A stretch of 64,000 nt of DNA from RYN-230 sp963720645. Its GTDB lineage: Bacteria > Actinomycetota > Actinomycetes > Streptosporangiales > Streptosporangiaceae. The DNA lies in the NCBI GenBank assembly GCA_963720645.1, contig CAVRFX010000016.1, positions 62,001 through 126,000 of the forward strand, read 5' to 3'. This document shows positions 36,484 to 46,393 of the stretch, in pieces; within the stretch, counting starts at the first letter, position 1; each line of letters starts with the position of its first letter. Below the pieces are notes generated by a model. The model saw only the letters and a program-made list of their open reading frames with translations, did no database searches and was not told where the DNA came from. Both the position numbers and the translations under genes were made by a program.

Positions 36484-37569
36484 TCAGGCGAGCACGGCGC
36501 GGACCTGGCGGGCGATCTCGATGTCCTCCCGCGACGTGACCACCACCGTGGCGACCGCCGACCCGGCCGCGCTGATGTCAGCGTCTCCCGCAGCGGCCTG
36601 GTTGCGTTGCTCGTCGAGGAGCACGCCGAGGAACGCGGGTGCGGCGCGGGCCCGGATGAGGGGCTGGTGCTCCCCGATCCCGCCGGTGAACACCAGCGCG
36701 TCCAGGCCGTCCATGGCCGCGGCCATGCCCGCGATGAGCTGGCGCAGCCGGTGCAGGTAGACCTCGAGGGCGAGGACCGCGGCGGGATGGCCGGCGTCCG
36801 CGCCCCGGGTCACGTCCCGCATGTCGGCCGAGCCCGCCAGCCCGGCCAGCCCGGAGCCGTGCTCCAGCCCCTCGGCCAGCTCGTCCAGGGACAGGCCTCC
36901 GTCGCGGAGCAGCCAGAGCAGCAGCCCCGGATCGGTGTTCCCCGCCCGGGTCGCCATCACCAGTCCCTCCAGCGGGGTGAAACCCATCGTCGTGTCCACG
37001 CTGCGGCCGTGGGCCACGGCCGCGAGCGAGGCGCCGGCGCCCAGATGGCAGGACACGATCCTGAGCTGCGCTGGGTCGGTCCCCAGCAGCTGCGCGGCCC
37101 GGCCGGCCGCGTAACCGTGAGACAGGCCGTGGAACCCGTAGCGGCGCAGCCCGAACCGTTCCCGCCAGGCGGCCGGCAGCGCGTACGTGCTGGCTGCGGC
37201 GGGCATCCTGGCGTGGAACGCGGTGTCGAAGCAGGCCACCTCCGGCACGCCGGGCAGCAGCGCCGACACCAGGTCGATCCCGCCGAGCGCCCGGGGCTGA
37301 TGCAGCGGGGCCAGGTCGGTGGCGTCCTCGATCGCCCGGCGCACCGTGGTGTCGATGACCGCGGGCGCCTCCAGGTGAGGGCCGCCGTGGACGATGCGGT
37401 GGCCGACGGCGCCGACCCCGGACAGTTCGTTGAGGAAAGAAGTGAGGGCAGCCGGCGGCTCGTCTCTATCCCAGTGCTCCACCTCGGCCGCGGCCAGGAC
37501 CTGGTCCGCCGGGTCGAGGACGCTGAGCTTGAGGCTGCTCGACCCGGCGTTGACGACAAGGACGTCCAT
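36484..37569 (-). CDS. ackA: Acetate kinase
   Basis: This 361-residue ASKHA-fold enzyme interconverts acetyl phosphate plus ADP and acetate plus ATP. Motifs are VLVVNAGSSSLKLSVLD, HRIVHGG, FDTAFHARMP, YGFHGLSHGY, SCHLGAGASLAAV and VFTGGIGEHQPLIR. The HLGNG motif is HLGAG here, a single-residue difference from the classical enzyme. The ATG overlaps the phosphoketolase stop (TGATG), so the two are translated together and yield ATP from acetyl phosphate. Confidence 0.93.
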   Translation of the reverse strand: MDVLVVNAGSSSLKLSVLDPADQVLAAAEVEHWDRDEPPAALTSFLNELSGVGAVGHRIVHGGPHLEAPAVIDTTVRRAIEDATDLAPLHQPRALGGIDLVSALLPGVPEVACFDTAFHARMPAAASTYALPAAWRERFGLRRYGFHGLSHGYAAGRAAQLLGTDPAQLRIVSCHLGAGASLAAVAHGRSVDTTMGFTPLEGLVMATRAGNTDPGLLLWLLRDGGLSLDELAEGLEHGSGLAGLAGSADMRDVTRGADAGHPAAVLALEVYLHRLRQLIAGMAAAMDGLDALVFTGGIGEHQPLIRARAAPAFLGVLLDEQRNQAAAGDADISAAGSAVATVVVTSREDIEIARQVRAVLA

Positions 37570-39982
37570 CAGGCCCGGTCTGCCGACGATGCGGCAGGCC
37601 CGGGCCAGGTCCAGTCGCGGACCTCCGGCAGGTCCTCGCCGTACTCACGGATATAGGCCCGGTGCCGGGTGCGGGCGTCGGTCATCTGCTGGCGCAGCCA
37701 GGCGGCCCGGTCGCCGAGCCCGGGTACCCGGTCGATGACGTCCATGACCAGGTGGAAGCGGTCCATGTCGTTCATCACCAGCATGTCGAACGGCGTGGTG
37801 GTGGTGCCCTCCTCCTTGTAGCCGCGGACGTGGATGTTGTGGTGGCCGTCCCGGCGGTAGGTGAGCCGGTGGATCAGCCACGGGTAGCCGTGGTAGGCGA
37901 AGATGACCGGGCGGTCGGTGGTGAACAGCGCGTTGAACTCGGCCTCGTTCATCCCGTGCGGGTGCTCCGTCTCCGGCTCCAGGCGCATCAGGTCCACCAC
38001 GTTGACTACCCGGATCCGCAGGTCCGGCAGGTGCTCGCGGAGGATGCTGGTCGCCGCCAGCACCTCCATCGTGGGCACGTCGCCGGCGCAGGCCAGCACG
38101 ACGTCGGGCTCCTCGCCGTCGCTGTCGTTGCTGGCCCACTCCCAGATCCCGGCGCCGCGGGTGCAGTGCAGGACGGCGGCGTCCATGTCCAGCCAGTCGT
38201 GACAGGGCTGCTTGCCCGCCACCACGACGTTCACGTAGTCGCGGCTGCGCAGGCAGTGGTCACCCACCGAGAGCAGCGTGTTGGTGTCCGGGGGCAGGTA
38301 CACCCGGACGACCTCCGCCTTCTTGTTCACCACGTGGTCGATGAACCCCGGGTCCTGGTGGCTGAACCCGTTGTGGTCCTGCCGCCACACGTGCGAGGTG
38401 AGCAGGTAGTTCAGCGACGCGACCGGGCGCCGCCACGGCAGCGCGCGGGAGGTCTTCAGCCACTTGGCATGCTGGTTGAACATGGAGTCCACGATGTGGA
38501 TGAACGCCTCGTAGCAGGAGAACAGGCCGTGCCGGCCGGTCAGCAGGTAGCCCTCCAGCCAGCCCTGGCAGGTGGTCTCGGAGAGGATCTCCATGACCCG
38601 GCCGTCCGGGGCCAGGTGTTCGTCCACCGGCAGTGTGGCCTCCTCCCAGGTCTTGCCCGTGACCTCGAGGAGCGCGTCCAGCCGGTTCGACTGCGTCTCG
38701 TCCGGCCCCACCACCCGGAAGTTCTGCGCCGCCGCGTTGAGTCTGGCCACGTCGCGGAGCATGTACCCCAGCACCCGGGTCGGCTCCGACAGGGTCGCGC
38801 CGGGCCGGTCCACGGTCACCGCGTAGTCGCGGAAGTCGGGCAGGCTCAGGTCGCGCAGCAGCAGGCCGCCGTTGGCGTGCGGGTTGGAGCCCATCCGGCG
38901 CTCGCCGGGCGGGACGAACCCGAGGATCTCGCCGCGCGGCTGGCCGTCGCCGTCGAACAGCTCGTCCGGGCGGTAGGACCGCATCCACTCCTCGAGCTGG
39001 CGCAGGTGCGCCGGGTTCGTGCGCACCTCGGCCAGCGGCACCTGGTGGGCCCGCCAGGTGCCCTCCACCGGGCGCCCGTCCACCACGGCCGGGCCGGTCC
39101 AGCCCTTCGGGGTGCGCATGACGATCATCGGCCAGCGCTCGGGGTGCCGGCGGCGCTGCGGCCCGAGCTGTGACGTGCCTCGCCCTGGATCTCCCTGATC
39201 CGGCTGATGACGTCGTCCAGCACGCCGGCCATCTCGGCGTGCAGCACCTGCGGGTCGGACCCGGAGATGAACACCGGGGCGTAGCCGTAGCCGCGCAGCA
39301 GCGCGTCCAGCTCGTGCTCGGGGATCCGGGCCAGCACCGTGGGGTTGGCGATCTTCCAGCCGTTCAGGTGCAGGATCGGCAGGACCGCCCCGTCCCGGGC
39401 CGGGTTCAGGAACTTGCCGGAATGCCAGCTGGTGGCCAGCGGCCCGGTCTCCGCCTCGCCGTCCCCGATCACGCAGGCCACGATGAGGTCGGGGTTGTCG
39501 AAGGCGGCGCCGTGCGCGTGGGACAGCGAATACCCCAGCTCGCCGCCCTCGTGGATGGAACCGGGCGTCTCCGGCGCGACGTGGCTGGGCACCCCGCCCG
39601 GGAACGAGAACTGGTGGAACAGCCGCTCCATCCCGGTCAGGTCACGCGGGATGCTCGGGTAGATGTCGCTGTAGCTGCCGTCCAGCCAGGTGTTCGCGAT
39701 CGCGGCCGGGCCGCCGTGGCCCGGGCCGATCACGTACATCATGTCCAGGCCGTGGGTGACGATCGCCCGGTTGAGGTGCGACCAGAGGAAGTTCAGCCCC
39801 GGTGTGGTGCCCCAGTGGCCGAGGAGCCGCGGCTTGATGTGTTCTGGCCGCAGCGGCTCGGCCAGCATCGGGTTGGCCATCAGGTAGATCTGCCCGACGG
39901 ACAGGTAGTTGGCGGCCCGCCAGTAGCCGTCGAGGGCCTGAAGCTGTTCGCTGGTGAGCTCCGGCCTGGTGGAGACAGTCAT
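37569..39982 (-). CDS. xfp: Xylulose-5-phosphate/fructose-6-phosphate phosphoketolase, one frameshift
   Basis: This is a thiamine-diphosphate enzyme that cleaves sugar phosphates to acetyl phosphate. The N-terminal piece includes YLSVGQIYLMANPML, GHWGTTPGLNFLWSHLNR, VIGPGHGGPA, SIHEGGELGYSL and VIGDGEAETGPLATSWH (ThDP site). The frame changes near 39160 and continues VMRTPKGWTGP, RRMGSNPHANGG, TSHVWRQDHNGFSHQDPGF, MNEAEFNALFTTDRPVIFAYHGYPW. About 800 residues when joined, normal length. ATG 39982 has GAAGGAG 9 nt upstream; GTG 40000 is an alternative. ackA follows with overlap. Three TTCGGGACT repeats lie just upstream. Confidence 0.92.
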
Positions 39983-40004
39983 GGGGTGGGGCTCCTTCAC
40001 GGGC

Positions 40005-40052
40005 GGTTCGGGACTCGGTCGGTTCGGGACTCCGGCGGTTCGGGACTCGGGC
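40005..40052. promoter_or_regulatory. Three tandem 16-bp repeats carrying DosR-box half-sites upstream of phosphoketolase
   Basis: GGTTCGGGACTCGGTC at 40005-40020, GGTTCGGGACTCCGGC at 40021-40036 and GGTTCGGGACTCGGGC at 40037-40052 are head-to-tail. Each contains TTCGGGACT, the exact left half of the known DosR consensus (TTSGGGACTWW...). They begin 23 nt before the phosphoketolase ATG. Regulation by the DevR-like protein is inferred. Confidence 0.4.
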
Positions 40053-40094
40053 GGCGCGGACCTGGCCGGGCTGGTCAGGGACGGGCCGGGCTGG

Positions 40095-42903
40095 TCAGGG
40101 GCGCTTGCCCTTGGGTAGCTGCCGCAGGAACGGGTCGGCCTGCCCGTGGCTGGTCACCCGGATCCGCGCGTCCACTGCGGTGATCCCGTCGGGCCGGGCG
40201 ATCACCGGGTTGAGGTCCAGCTCCGCGACCTGCGGCAGGTCATCGGCGAGCCGGGAGATCCGGAGCAGGGCGTCGCGCAGCGCGGCCACGTCGGCCGGGG
40301 GCTGGCCGCGATGGCCGAGCAGCAACGGCGCGGCGCGGATCGAGTGGATCAGGTCGTCGGCGTCGGTGGTGGTCAGCGGGGCCAGCCGCGCGGCATGGTC
40401 ACCGAGCACCTCGGTCGCCACCCCGCCCAGGCCGAAGACGACCAGGGGGCCGAAGACCGGCTCCTGGACGACCCCGATGATGACCTCGGTCCCGCTAGCG
40501 ATCATGGGTTCGACGAGCACGCCGGAGAAGTTGCCGGCGAAGCGCGCCGCCAGGCTGTCGAACCCGGCGCGGGCCGCCTGGGGGTTTTCGAGACCGAGCA
40601 GCACCGCCCCGGCGTCACTCTTGTGCACCAGGCCGGGCACCTCGGCCTTGAGGACCACCGGGCCGCCCAGGTCCGCGGCGGCGGCCTCCGCCTCGTCGGC
40701 GGTGACAGCCAGCCGGTACGGCACCATCGGCAGCTGGTAACAGCGCAGCAGCCGGTCCGCCTCGTCGGCGGGCAGCCAGCCGCCGCCGGGCATCCGGTCG
40801 AGGAACGTAGTGATCAGCGCCCGCGCCTCGGCGGTCTGGATGCCCTCCAGCTCCGGGACCTTGTCCGCCGGCCGGGAGCGCCACGAGCCGTACCGCGCGG
40901 CCCGGGCCAGGGCCTTGGCCGCGCTCTCCGGGTAGGCGTAGGCCGGGACGCCCACGTTGCACGCGCCCTTCCGGCCCGTGCCCCGGCGTGCCCGTGCCCC
41001 CGGCGCCTGTGCCCCGGGTGCCTGCGTCCCTGGTGCCCGCGCCCTGGGTAGCGGTGTCCTCCTCGGCGGCGTCATCCCCGACGGTGGACAGGAGCTGGAC
41101 CGCGTTCGGCTGGTCGAGCACCACGGCGGCCAGCGGGACAGGCAGCCGGGCCGCGCTGAGCGCCGGGAGCAGGGCGGAGGCCGCGGTCGGCACGATCAGC
41201 GCGATGACCGCGTCCACCCCGGTGTCGAAGGCCACCGTGGACAGTGCGGCACTGAACGCCCCGGCGCTGACCGCCGCGGTTGTGTCCACCGGGCCGCCGA
41301 CCGCCGCGGCCGCCGGCAGGATCTCGGCCAGGTGAGCCTGGGCGGTGTGCGTGGGCGTGGCGACCACCAGGCCTGCCTCGACGCACGCGTCCGCGCACAG
41401 CACGCCCGCGCCGCCCGCGTTGGACACGATGCCGACCCGGCTGCCCGCCGGCACCGGCTGGGAGGCGAGCAGGACCGCCGCCTCCAGGAGCTCACCGAAG
41501 CTCGTGGTGGCGATGATCCCGGCCTGCTCGAACAGGGCCTGCCTGGTGATCAGCGGCGCGGCGGCCGCGGCGGTGTGCGAGGCGGCCGCGCGCTGACCCG
41601 GCGCCGACCGGCCGGCGTGCACGGTGAGCACCGGCATGGTGGCGCTGACCCGGGCTGCGTTGCGGGCGAACTTACGCGGGTTCCCGAACGACTCCAGGTA
41701 GAGCACGGCGAGCCGGGTGGTGCCGTCTTCCGCCCACCACTGGAGCATGTCGTTGCTGGACACGTCCAGCTTGTCGCCGATGGACGCGAACGACGAGATG
41801 CCGATGCCCAGCCGGGAGAAGTGCTCGAGCAGGGCCACCCCCACTCCGCCGGACTGGACGACCAGCCCGGCCGATCCGGCGGCCGGATGGCGCACGGCGA
41901 AGGTGGCGTCCAGGCCGAGGGCCGGCACGGCCACCCCGAAGCAGTTCGGGCCGACCAGCCGCATCCCCCAGCGGCGGCAGGCGTCCAGCAGGCCCGCGGA
42001 CTGCGCCGACGTGAGCCCGGAGGTGATCACCACGATCGCCCGGACGCCGCGCTTGCCGCATTCCTGGGCCACGTCGATCACGGCGCCCGGGGGGACCGTC
42101 ACCACGGCCAGGTCGGGTGCCTCGGGCAGCGCGGCCAGGGTCGCGGCCGCGTGGACGCCCTCGATGTCGCCGCCGTGCGGGTTTACCGCGTACAACGCGC
42201 CCGCGAAGCCCGCGTCCCGGATGTTGTGCAGGATGAAACGGCCGATCGAGCCGGGCCGGTGGCCCACGCCGATCACCACGACCGAGCGCGGCGCCAGCAA
42301 CGGCTCCAGGCTGGCCACCTCGGCCCGCTGCTCACGCCCGGCGACCGCGTCGAGGTAGGCGCTGGGCTCGCTGAGCCCGATGCTCCCCGGGATCGGCATG
42401 CTCAGCTCGACGACCCCGTCGGCCAGCCGCCGGGTCACGCTCAGCCCGGCGTCGCTGAACACCCTCAGCATGGCGGTGTTCTCCGGCAGTGCTGAAGCGG
42501 TGAAGACCCGCACCCCGCGCTCCCGGGCCAGCGAGACCAGGTGCTCGAGCAGCAGGGTCGCCACGCCCCGGCGGTGCATCTGGTCCGCCACCGCGAACGC
42601 GACCTCCGCGGTCTCCCCGCTGGCGTCCGGCTCGTAGCTGGCCACTCCCACCAGCTCGTCACCCAGGAAGCCGAGCAGCGCGCCGTGGGCGGACCCGTCC
42701 TCGCCCCGGGACACCCGGCGCGCCTCCTGCTCGGCGGCCAGCCGGCTCATGCTGAAGAAACGCAGATAGAGGTTGTTCGGCGACATGACCTCGTGCAGCC
42801 GCTTGACGGCCTCGTAGTCGCCGGGGCCAGCAGGCCGGATGGTAATCGTGCTGCCGTCCGCCAGCAGGGCATATGAGCACCCCGCTTCGGTGAGCGCGGT
42901 CAC
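40095..42903 (-). CDS. GNAT-fused ADP-forming acyl-CoA synthetase, frameshift in linker
   Basis: This is a multidomain protein. Residues 1-190 form a GNAT acetyltransferase (ITIRPAGPGDYEAVKRLHE, MHRRGVATLLLEHLVSLARE). CoA-binding and ligase domains follow (RSVVVIGVGHRPGSIGRFIL, VGPNCFGVAV, SGGVGVALLEHF, SHTAAAAAPLITRQALFEQ with the family's phospho-His in SHT, VSNAGGAGVLCAD). After a Thr/Gly-rich linker comes an ATP-grasp domain (PMVPYRLAVTADEAEAAAAD, LKAEVPGLVHKSDAGAVLLG). The frame shifts in the linker, about 40980-41080. Acetate to acetyl-CoA, or protein acetylation of the Pat type, are the known roles. GTG 42903 has CAGGAG upstream. Confidence 0.88.
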
Positions 42904-42968
42904 TCTGATCTCCTGTTCTGGGCGGGGACTACGGGGCCAGCCTGGCCTGGTCCCACGTTGGGGTATCA

Positions 42969-42982
42969 GGGCCAAAAGTCCC
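42969..42982. promoter_or_regulatory. DosR-box-like site upstream of the acyl-CoA synthetase
   Basis: GGGCC-AAAA-GTCCC lies 66 nt upstream of the GTG start. It matches the DosR core GGGAC-N4-GTCCC with one arm change (A to C) and has an A-rich centre. The rest of the 42904-43191 gap shows no gene. Confidence 0.45.
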
Positions 42983-43191
42983 GCGACGCCAGGCCTCCTC
43001 GCGGAAGTCCCGTTCACGCACGCTCTGCCCCGCGGATCCGCTGCCTGCCTGCAGAAACGCCGCTCGCGGGCGCACTGCCCGCCGCTGGGCAGGGCGCACC
43101 TTCATCATTGCGCAGGCTACGACCTGATGCTACGTCACGGCAGGTGGCCACCCGGTGAACCAATGGCGGCCGGGGGATGATCAAACGGTGG

Positions 43192-44727
43192 TCAGCCGTG
43201 GCCCGGTGCCTGCCCCTTGGCGTGCTTGGCGCGGCCGGGAGGAACGTGCCCACCTGCGGTCGCCCCGCCTGGGCGGCCGCCGGGCCGGGGAGCAGGGGGC
43301 GCCCGGCGGGCGGACGGCGGCGGGGCGGCCGCGGTGACCAGGATCACGCTGCCCGCCCGGACCTGGCCGGTGGGATAGAGCCGCAGCACGGTACCGGGGG
43401 CCACCTGCCCGTCCTGGTGCGTGCGCACCTCGGCCACCAGACCGAGCGCCTGCAGGTCGCGGCGGACCACGGCGACGGGGCGGCCAGCCAGGCTGGTGCT
43501 GACGTTGACCGTGCGCACCGGGGCGGCGGACTGGGCCGGTGTTCCCGTCGTGTGCCGCCCGGAGGACACGGGGCGGGGCTGGGCCGGGGAGTCCTGAGCC
43601 GTCGCGAGCTGCCAGCCGAGCAGGCCTGCGACGATGATCCCGGCGGCGAGGCCCAGGGCGGCTGCCATCGGGTGGCGGCGCCGAGGGCCCGGTGCGGCTT
43701 CTGGCCAGGCGGAGCGGACGGGACCGTCCTCGCGCGTCACGCCGCCCACGGATGCCGCGCCGCCGGCCGCCGCCCCGCCGCCCGCGGGTGCCGCGCCGCT
43801 GGCCACCGCGCCGCCGGCCGGCGCATCGCCCGCGGCCGCCGCCCCGCCGGCGGGGGAGGGCGCGGCGAATATGCCTGCCCGGCCGGTCAGGCCGTCCCGG
43901 ATGCGGCCGGCCCGGGCGGCCGCCTCGGCGGCCGTGGCCGGCCGGGCCGCGGGATCCTTGGCGGTCAGGTCCCGGATAAGCGCGGCCAGTTCCGTGCCGC
44001 CCGGCTGGCGAAGGCACCACGGCGGGAACCCGGGCAGCTCCTGATCCCGGTGGGCCAGCGCCACCTGCAGCGGCTCGCCGCGGAAGGGCGGCTGCCCGGT
44101 CAGGCACTCGTAACCGACGATGCCCAGCGCGTACAGGTCACTGGCCGCGGTGGCCGAGCCGCCGCAGACCCGCTCCGGGGCGAGATAACCCATCGTGCCG
44201 ATGAGCGCCCCGGTGCTGGTCAGGTCCTCGGTCCGGGCCGAGTGCGCGATGCCGAAGTCGGTCACCTTGACCTGGCCATCGTGGGTGATCAGCAGGTTGC
44301 CCGGCTTGACGTCGCGGTGCACCACCCCGGCGGCGTGCGCGGCGCCCAGGGCCGCGGCGGCCTGGGCCAGCACGTCCGCGGCGCGGGCGGGTTCCAGCCG
44401 CCCGGCCGCCAGCACGGCGGCCAGGGACGGCCCGGCCACCAGCTCCATCACCAGGTACGCAGGAGACTCCGGGCTCGCGTCGCAGTAGTCGTACACCTGG
44501 GCGATGCCGGGATGGTTCAGCAGGCCTGCGTGCTGGGCCTCAGCGCGGAACCTGGCCAGTGTCACCGCGTCACGCGTGTACTCAGGCCGGAGCAGCTTCA
44601 CCGCCACCGGCCGGGCCAGCACCTGGTCCATGGCCTGCCAGACCTCGCCCATCCCGCCGGCCGCGATCAGTTCCTGCAGGTGGTACCGGCCTGTCAGCTC
44701 AGTGATCAGCCGCATGGGCGGCACCAC
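43192..44727 (-). CDS. Membrane Ser/Thr protein kinase with one PASTA domain (PknB-like)
   Basis: This is a 511-residue kinase. The glycine loop is IAAGGMGEVWQA, the catalytic lysine lies in VAVKLLRPEY, the catalytic loop is VVHRDVKPGNLLI, and the metal-binding loop is VTDFGIAHS. Residues 285-345 are a Gly/Ala/Pro linker, followed by one membrane helix (MAAALGLAAGIIVAGLLGW) and a single extracellular PASTA repeat (VNVSTSLAGRPVAVVRRDLQ), then a basic tail. Classic PknB has four PASTA repeats, so this is a reduced form. GTG 44727 is used; ATG 44715 is equally likely. Confidence 0.9.
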   Translation of the reverse strand: MVPPMRLITELTGRYHLQELIAAGGMGEVWQAMDQVLARPVAVKLLRPEYTRDAVTLARFRAEAQHAGLLNHPGIAQVYDYCDASPESPAYLVMELVAGPSLAAVLAAGRLEPARAADVLAQAAAALGAAHAAGVVHRDVKPGNLLITHDGQVKVTDFGIAHSARTEDLTSTGALIGTMGYLAPERVCGGSATAASDLYALGIVGYECLTGQPPFRGEPLQVALAHRDQELPGFPPWCLRQPGGTELAALIRDLTAKDPAARPATAAEAAARAGRIRDGLTGRAGIFAAPSPAGGAAAAGDAPAGGAVASGAAPAGGGAAAGGAASVGGVTREDGPVRSAWPEAAPGPRRRHPMAAALGLAAGIIVAGLLGWQLATAQDSPAQPRPVSSGRHTTGTPAQSAAPVRTVNVSTSLAGRPVAVVRRDLQALGLVAEVRTHQDGQVAPGTVLRLYPTGQVRAGSVILVTAAAPPPSARRAPPAPRPGGRPGGATAGGHVPPGRAKHAKGQAPGHG

Positions 44728-44787
44728 TACCCAGCTGGCGCCCTGCTATCCATGCTGGCGCCTGCCCGCCCCGGGCCGGATCGCCGG

Positions 44788-45720
44788 TCACCTTCCGCGC
44801 GGTCTTCCGGGCGGTCTCCCCGTCACCTTCCGGGCGGTCCTCCCGGAATGGCCGGGGGACAGTTCCCGGGCCAGCTCGGCGGGGGCGACGTTGTAGGTGA
44901 GGTATCCCGGCCGGAAGCGGAGCTCGGCGTAGCTGAAATCCCCGCCCGGCAGATGCCAGATGGCCGTGCCGTGGGTTGGCAGCCAGCGGCCGCCGGCCTG
45001 GCGGCAGCCCCGCACCGGGGTGGTCCAGCGCACCCGGGCCAGCCCGCCGGGCAGGTCGCACCAGCGGTCCTCGGTGCTGAAGTCGGCCGGCGCGCCCCGC
45101 TCGTCGAGGAAGACCCGCGCGCTCACCCGGTGCCCGGCGTCGCGGAGGGTCACGTCGAAGCAGTCGGCGCCGGCTTCGGTCCAGGTGACGGGCAGGGTCA
45201 GCAGCATGCCGGGAGCGCAGAAGATCGCGTCGTTCAGGTAGGTCACGAGCTCACTGACGTCGTACTCCGGGCCGGCGCCATTGACCAGGGGCACGAGGCC
45301 CAGCATGGCGCCGTGCATGCTGCCCTCGCCGCGGGTGTAAGCGTCCCGCCCGTTCATCGGCAGCGGGCCGCCGATCCGCAGGTGGAAGACGCGGGCCACC
45401 TCCAGGCTGGAGTTGTACTGCCAGGCCTCGCAGGGCAGCCACGGCCAGCTGGGCCGCAGCCGGAACCGGCCGGTGCAGTGGGCCAGGAAAGACCAGTCCG
45501 CCGGGCGGCCCGTCACGCCCATGAACCGCAGGTACCGCTGGGCCGCATCAGGCAGCCCGGACAGCTGCCGGCTGCTGACCGGCTCGGCCGGGGCGGGGCC
45601 CCCGGGCAGGGCGAGCACGCTAGAATCGCGGGCCAGCTTGTGGCGCAGCCGGAGCGCGTGCCGTGGGAGCGGGGCCTGCGCGGGCGACCGGACGGCCTGC
45701 GGGGCGTCAGTTGATGTCAT
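44788..45720 (-). CDS. DUF6544-like protein of unknown function
   Basis: This 310-residue soluble protein has the pattern LPDAAQRYLRFMGVTGRPADW, FRLRPSWPWLPCEAWQYNSS, GGPLPMNGRDAYTRGEGSMHG, ELVTYLNDAIFCAPGMLL and FSTEDRWCDLPG, which I associate with DUF6544 proteins. No catalytic motif is evident. Its ATG lies 14 nt inside the end of the DUF1918 gene, so the two are co-expressed. The C-terminus is Arg/Pro-rich with a repeated TARKVTG-like basic stretch. Confidence 0.65.
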   Translation of the reverse strand: MTSTDAPQAVRSPAQAPLPRHALRLRHKLARDSSVLALPGGPAPAEPVSSRQLSGLPDAAQRYLRFMGVTGRPADWSFLAHCTGRFRLRPSWPWLPCEAWQYNSSLEVARVFHLRIGGPLPMNGRDAYTRGEGSMHGAMLGLVPLVNGAGPEYDVSELVTYLNDAIFCAPGMLLTLPVTWTEAGADCFDVTLRDAGHRVSARVFLDERGAPADFSTEDRWCDLPGGLARVRWTTPVRGCRQAGGRWLPTHGTAIWHLPGGDFSYAELRFRPGYLTYNVAPAELARELSPGHSGRTARKVTGRPPGRPRGR

Positions 45721-46048
45721 GGCGCTCCCTGAGCGGCACCGGCCAGTCCCCCTCCGGCCGCGCCTGACCGTGGATCTCGCCGGTCCCCAGGCCCCCGCTG
45801 CCGAATTCCGCGCTGCTGGAGTCCGCGCTGCTGGAGTCCGCGCTGCTGAAATCCCCGGTGCTGAAGTCCTTCGCGCTGTGCACGAGCCTGGTGTATGGCC
45901 CGGGGAAGACCAGGGCGATGTGCCCGTCGGCCTGCCAGCGGACAACATACGGCGGTGTCCCGTCGGCGCGGTGAAGACCGATGATCAGGCATTCGCGCGA
46001 CCCGTCCGGTCCCTCGTTAACCAGTCGGTCACCGACATCCGCCTTCAT
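45707..46048 (-). CDS. DUF1918 small SH3-like protein with a Ser/Asp repeat tail
   Basis: This is a 113-residue protein. Residues 1-60 match DUF1918 (MKADVGDRLVNEGPDGSREC, GTPPYVVRWQADGHIALVFPGP). Residues 65-95 are five DFSTG/DSSSA-type pentapeptides. ATG 46048 follows GAGGAGG, whereas a longer frame would pass through that ribosome site. DUF1918 proteins have no assigned function; several actinobacterial copies sit among stress genes. It starts a two-gene unit with the DUF6544-like gene, divergent from the cyd cluster. Confidence 0.8.
   Translation of the reverse strand: MKADVGDRLVNEGPDGSRECLIIGLHRADGTPPYVVRWQADGHIALVFPGPYTRLVHSAKDFSTGDFSSADSSSADSSSAEFGSGGLGTGEIHGQARPEGDWPVPLRERHDIN
45796..45870. 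repeat. Five tandem 15-bp coding repeats
   Basis: Units of CGCTGCTGGAGTCCG type occupy 45796-45870, two of them identical and the outer ones diverged. On the minus strand they encode the Ser/Asp/Phe pentapeptide tail of the DUF1918 protein. Confidence 0.8.
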
Positions 46049-46156
46049 CGTCGTCCTCCTCTCGAGCAGCACGAACGACATGAATCTCACCTCCCGGGGC
46101 TGGCAGGACGTTGTGCTCTGGTTTCAGGATGGGCCCCGGCCACGGCCCGGGGCATC

Positions 46157-46169
46157 GGGCCGATGTCCC
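46157..46169. promoter_or_regulatory. DosR-like arms with short spacing in the cyd/DUF1918 divergent region
   Basis: GGGCC-GAT-GTCCC has the arm sequences seen at two better sites, but a 3-nt centre instead of 4. It is 108 nt from the DUF1918 start and 225 nt from the cydA start. The 46049-46393 gap otherwise holds GC-rich sequence without a gene. Confidence 0.2.
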
Positions 46170-46393
46170 GGGTGGTGGGGTCGTTCGGCCTTGGGCCTTG
46201 TGGCTCCCCGGGGGGCGCCCTTTACCTGCGGCGGTGACCAACGTCCTGGCAGCTGAGCGCAAACGTCCCTTCCAGCTGGCCCGACGAGACAGTCAAGATC
46301 CACTGGCGGGTCCGTTCGGCGTGTGAGCGCCAGCGGGCCCGTGCGGCCGGTCAGGCCCCCGGGCAAGGGGCCGAGAGCGAAGGGGGAACCTCC

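Noticed and set aside
43177..45714. Long plus-strand open frame of about 845 codons
   Set aside because: It mirrors the Ser/Thr kinase and DUF6544-like genes on the other strand; its translation is low-complexity Arg/Gly/Ala.
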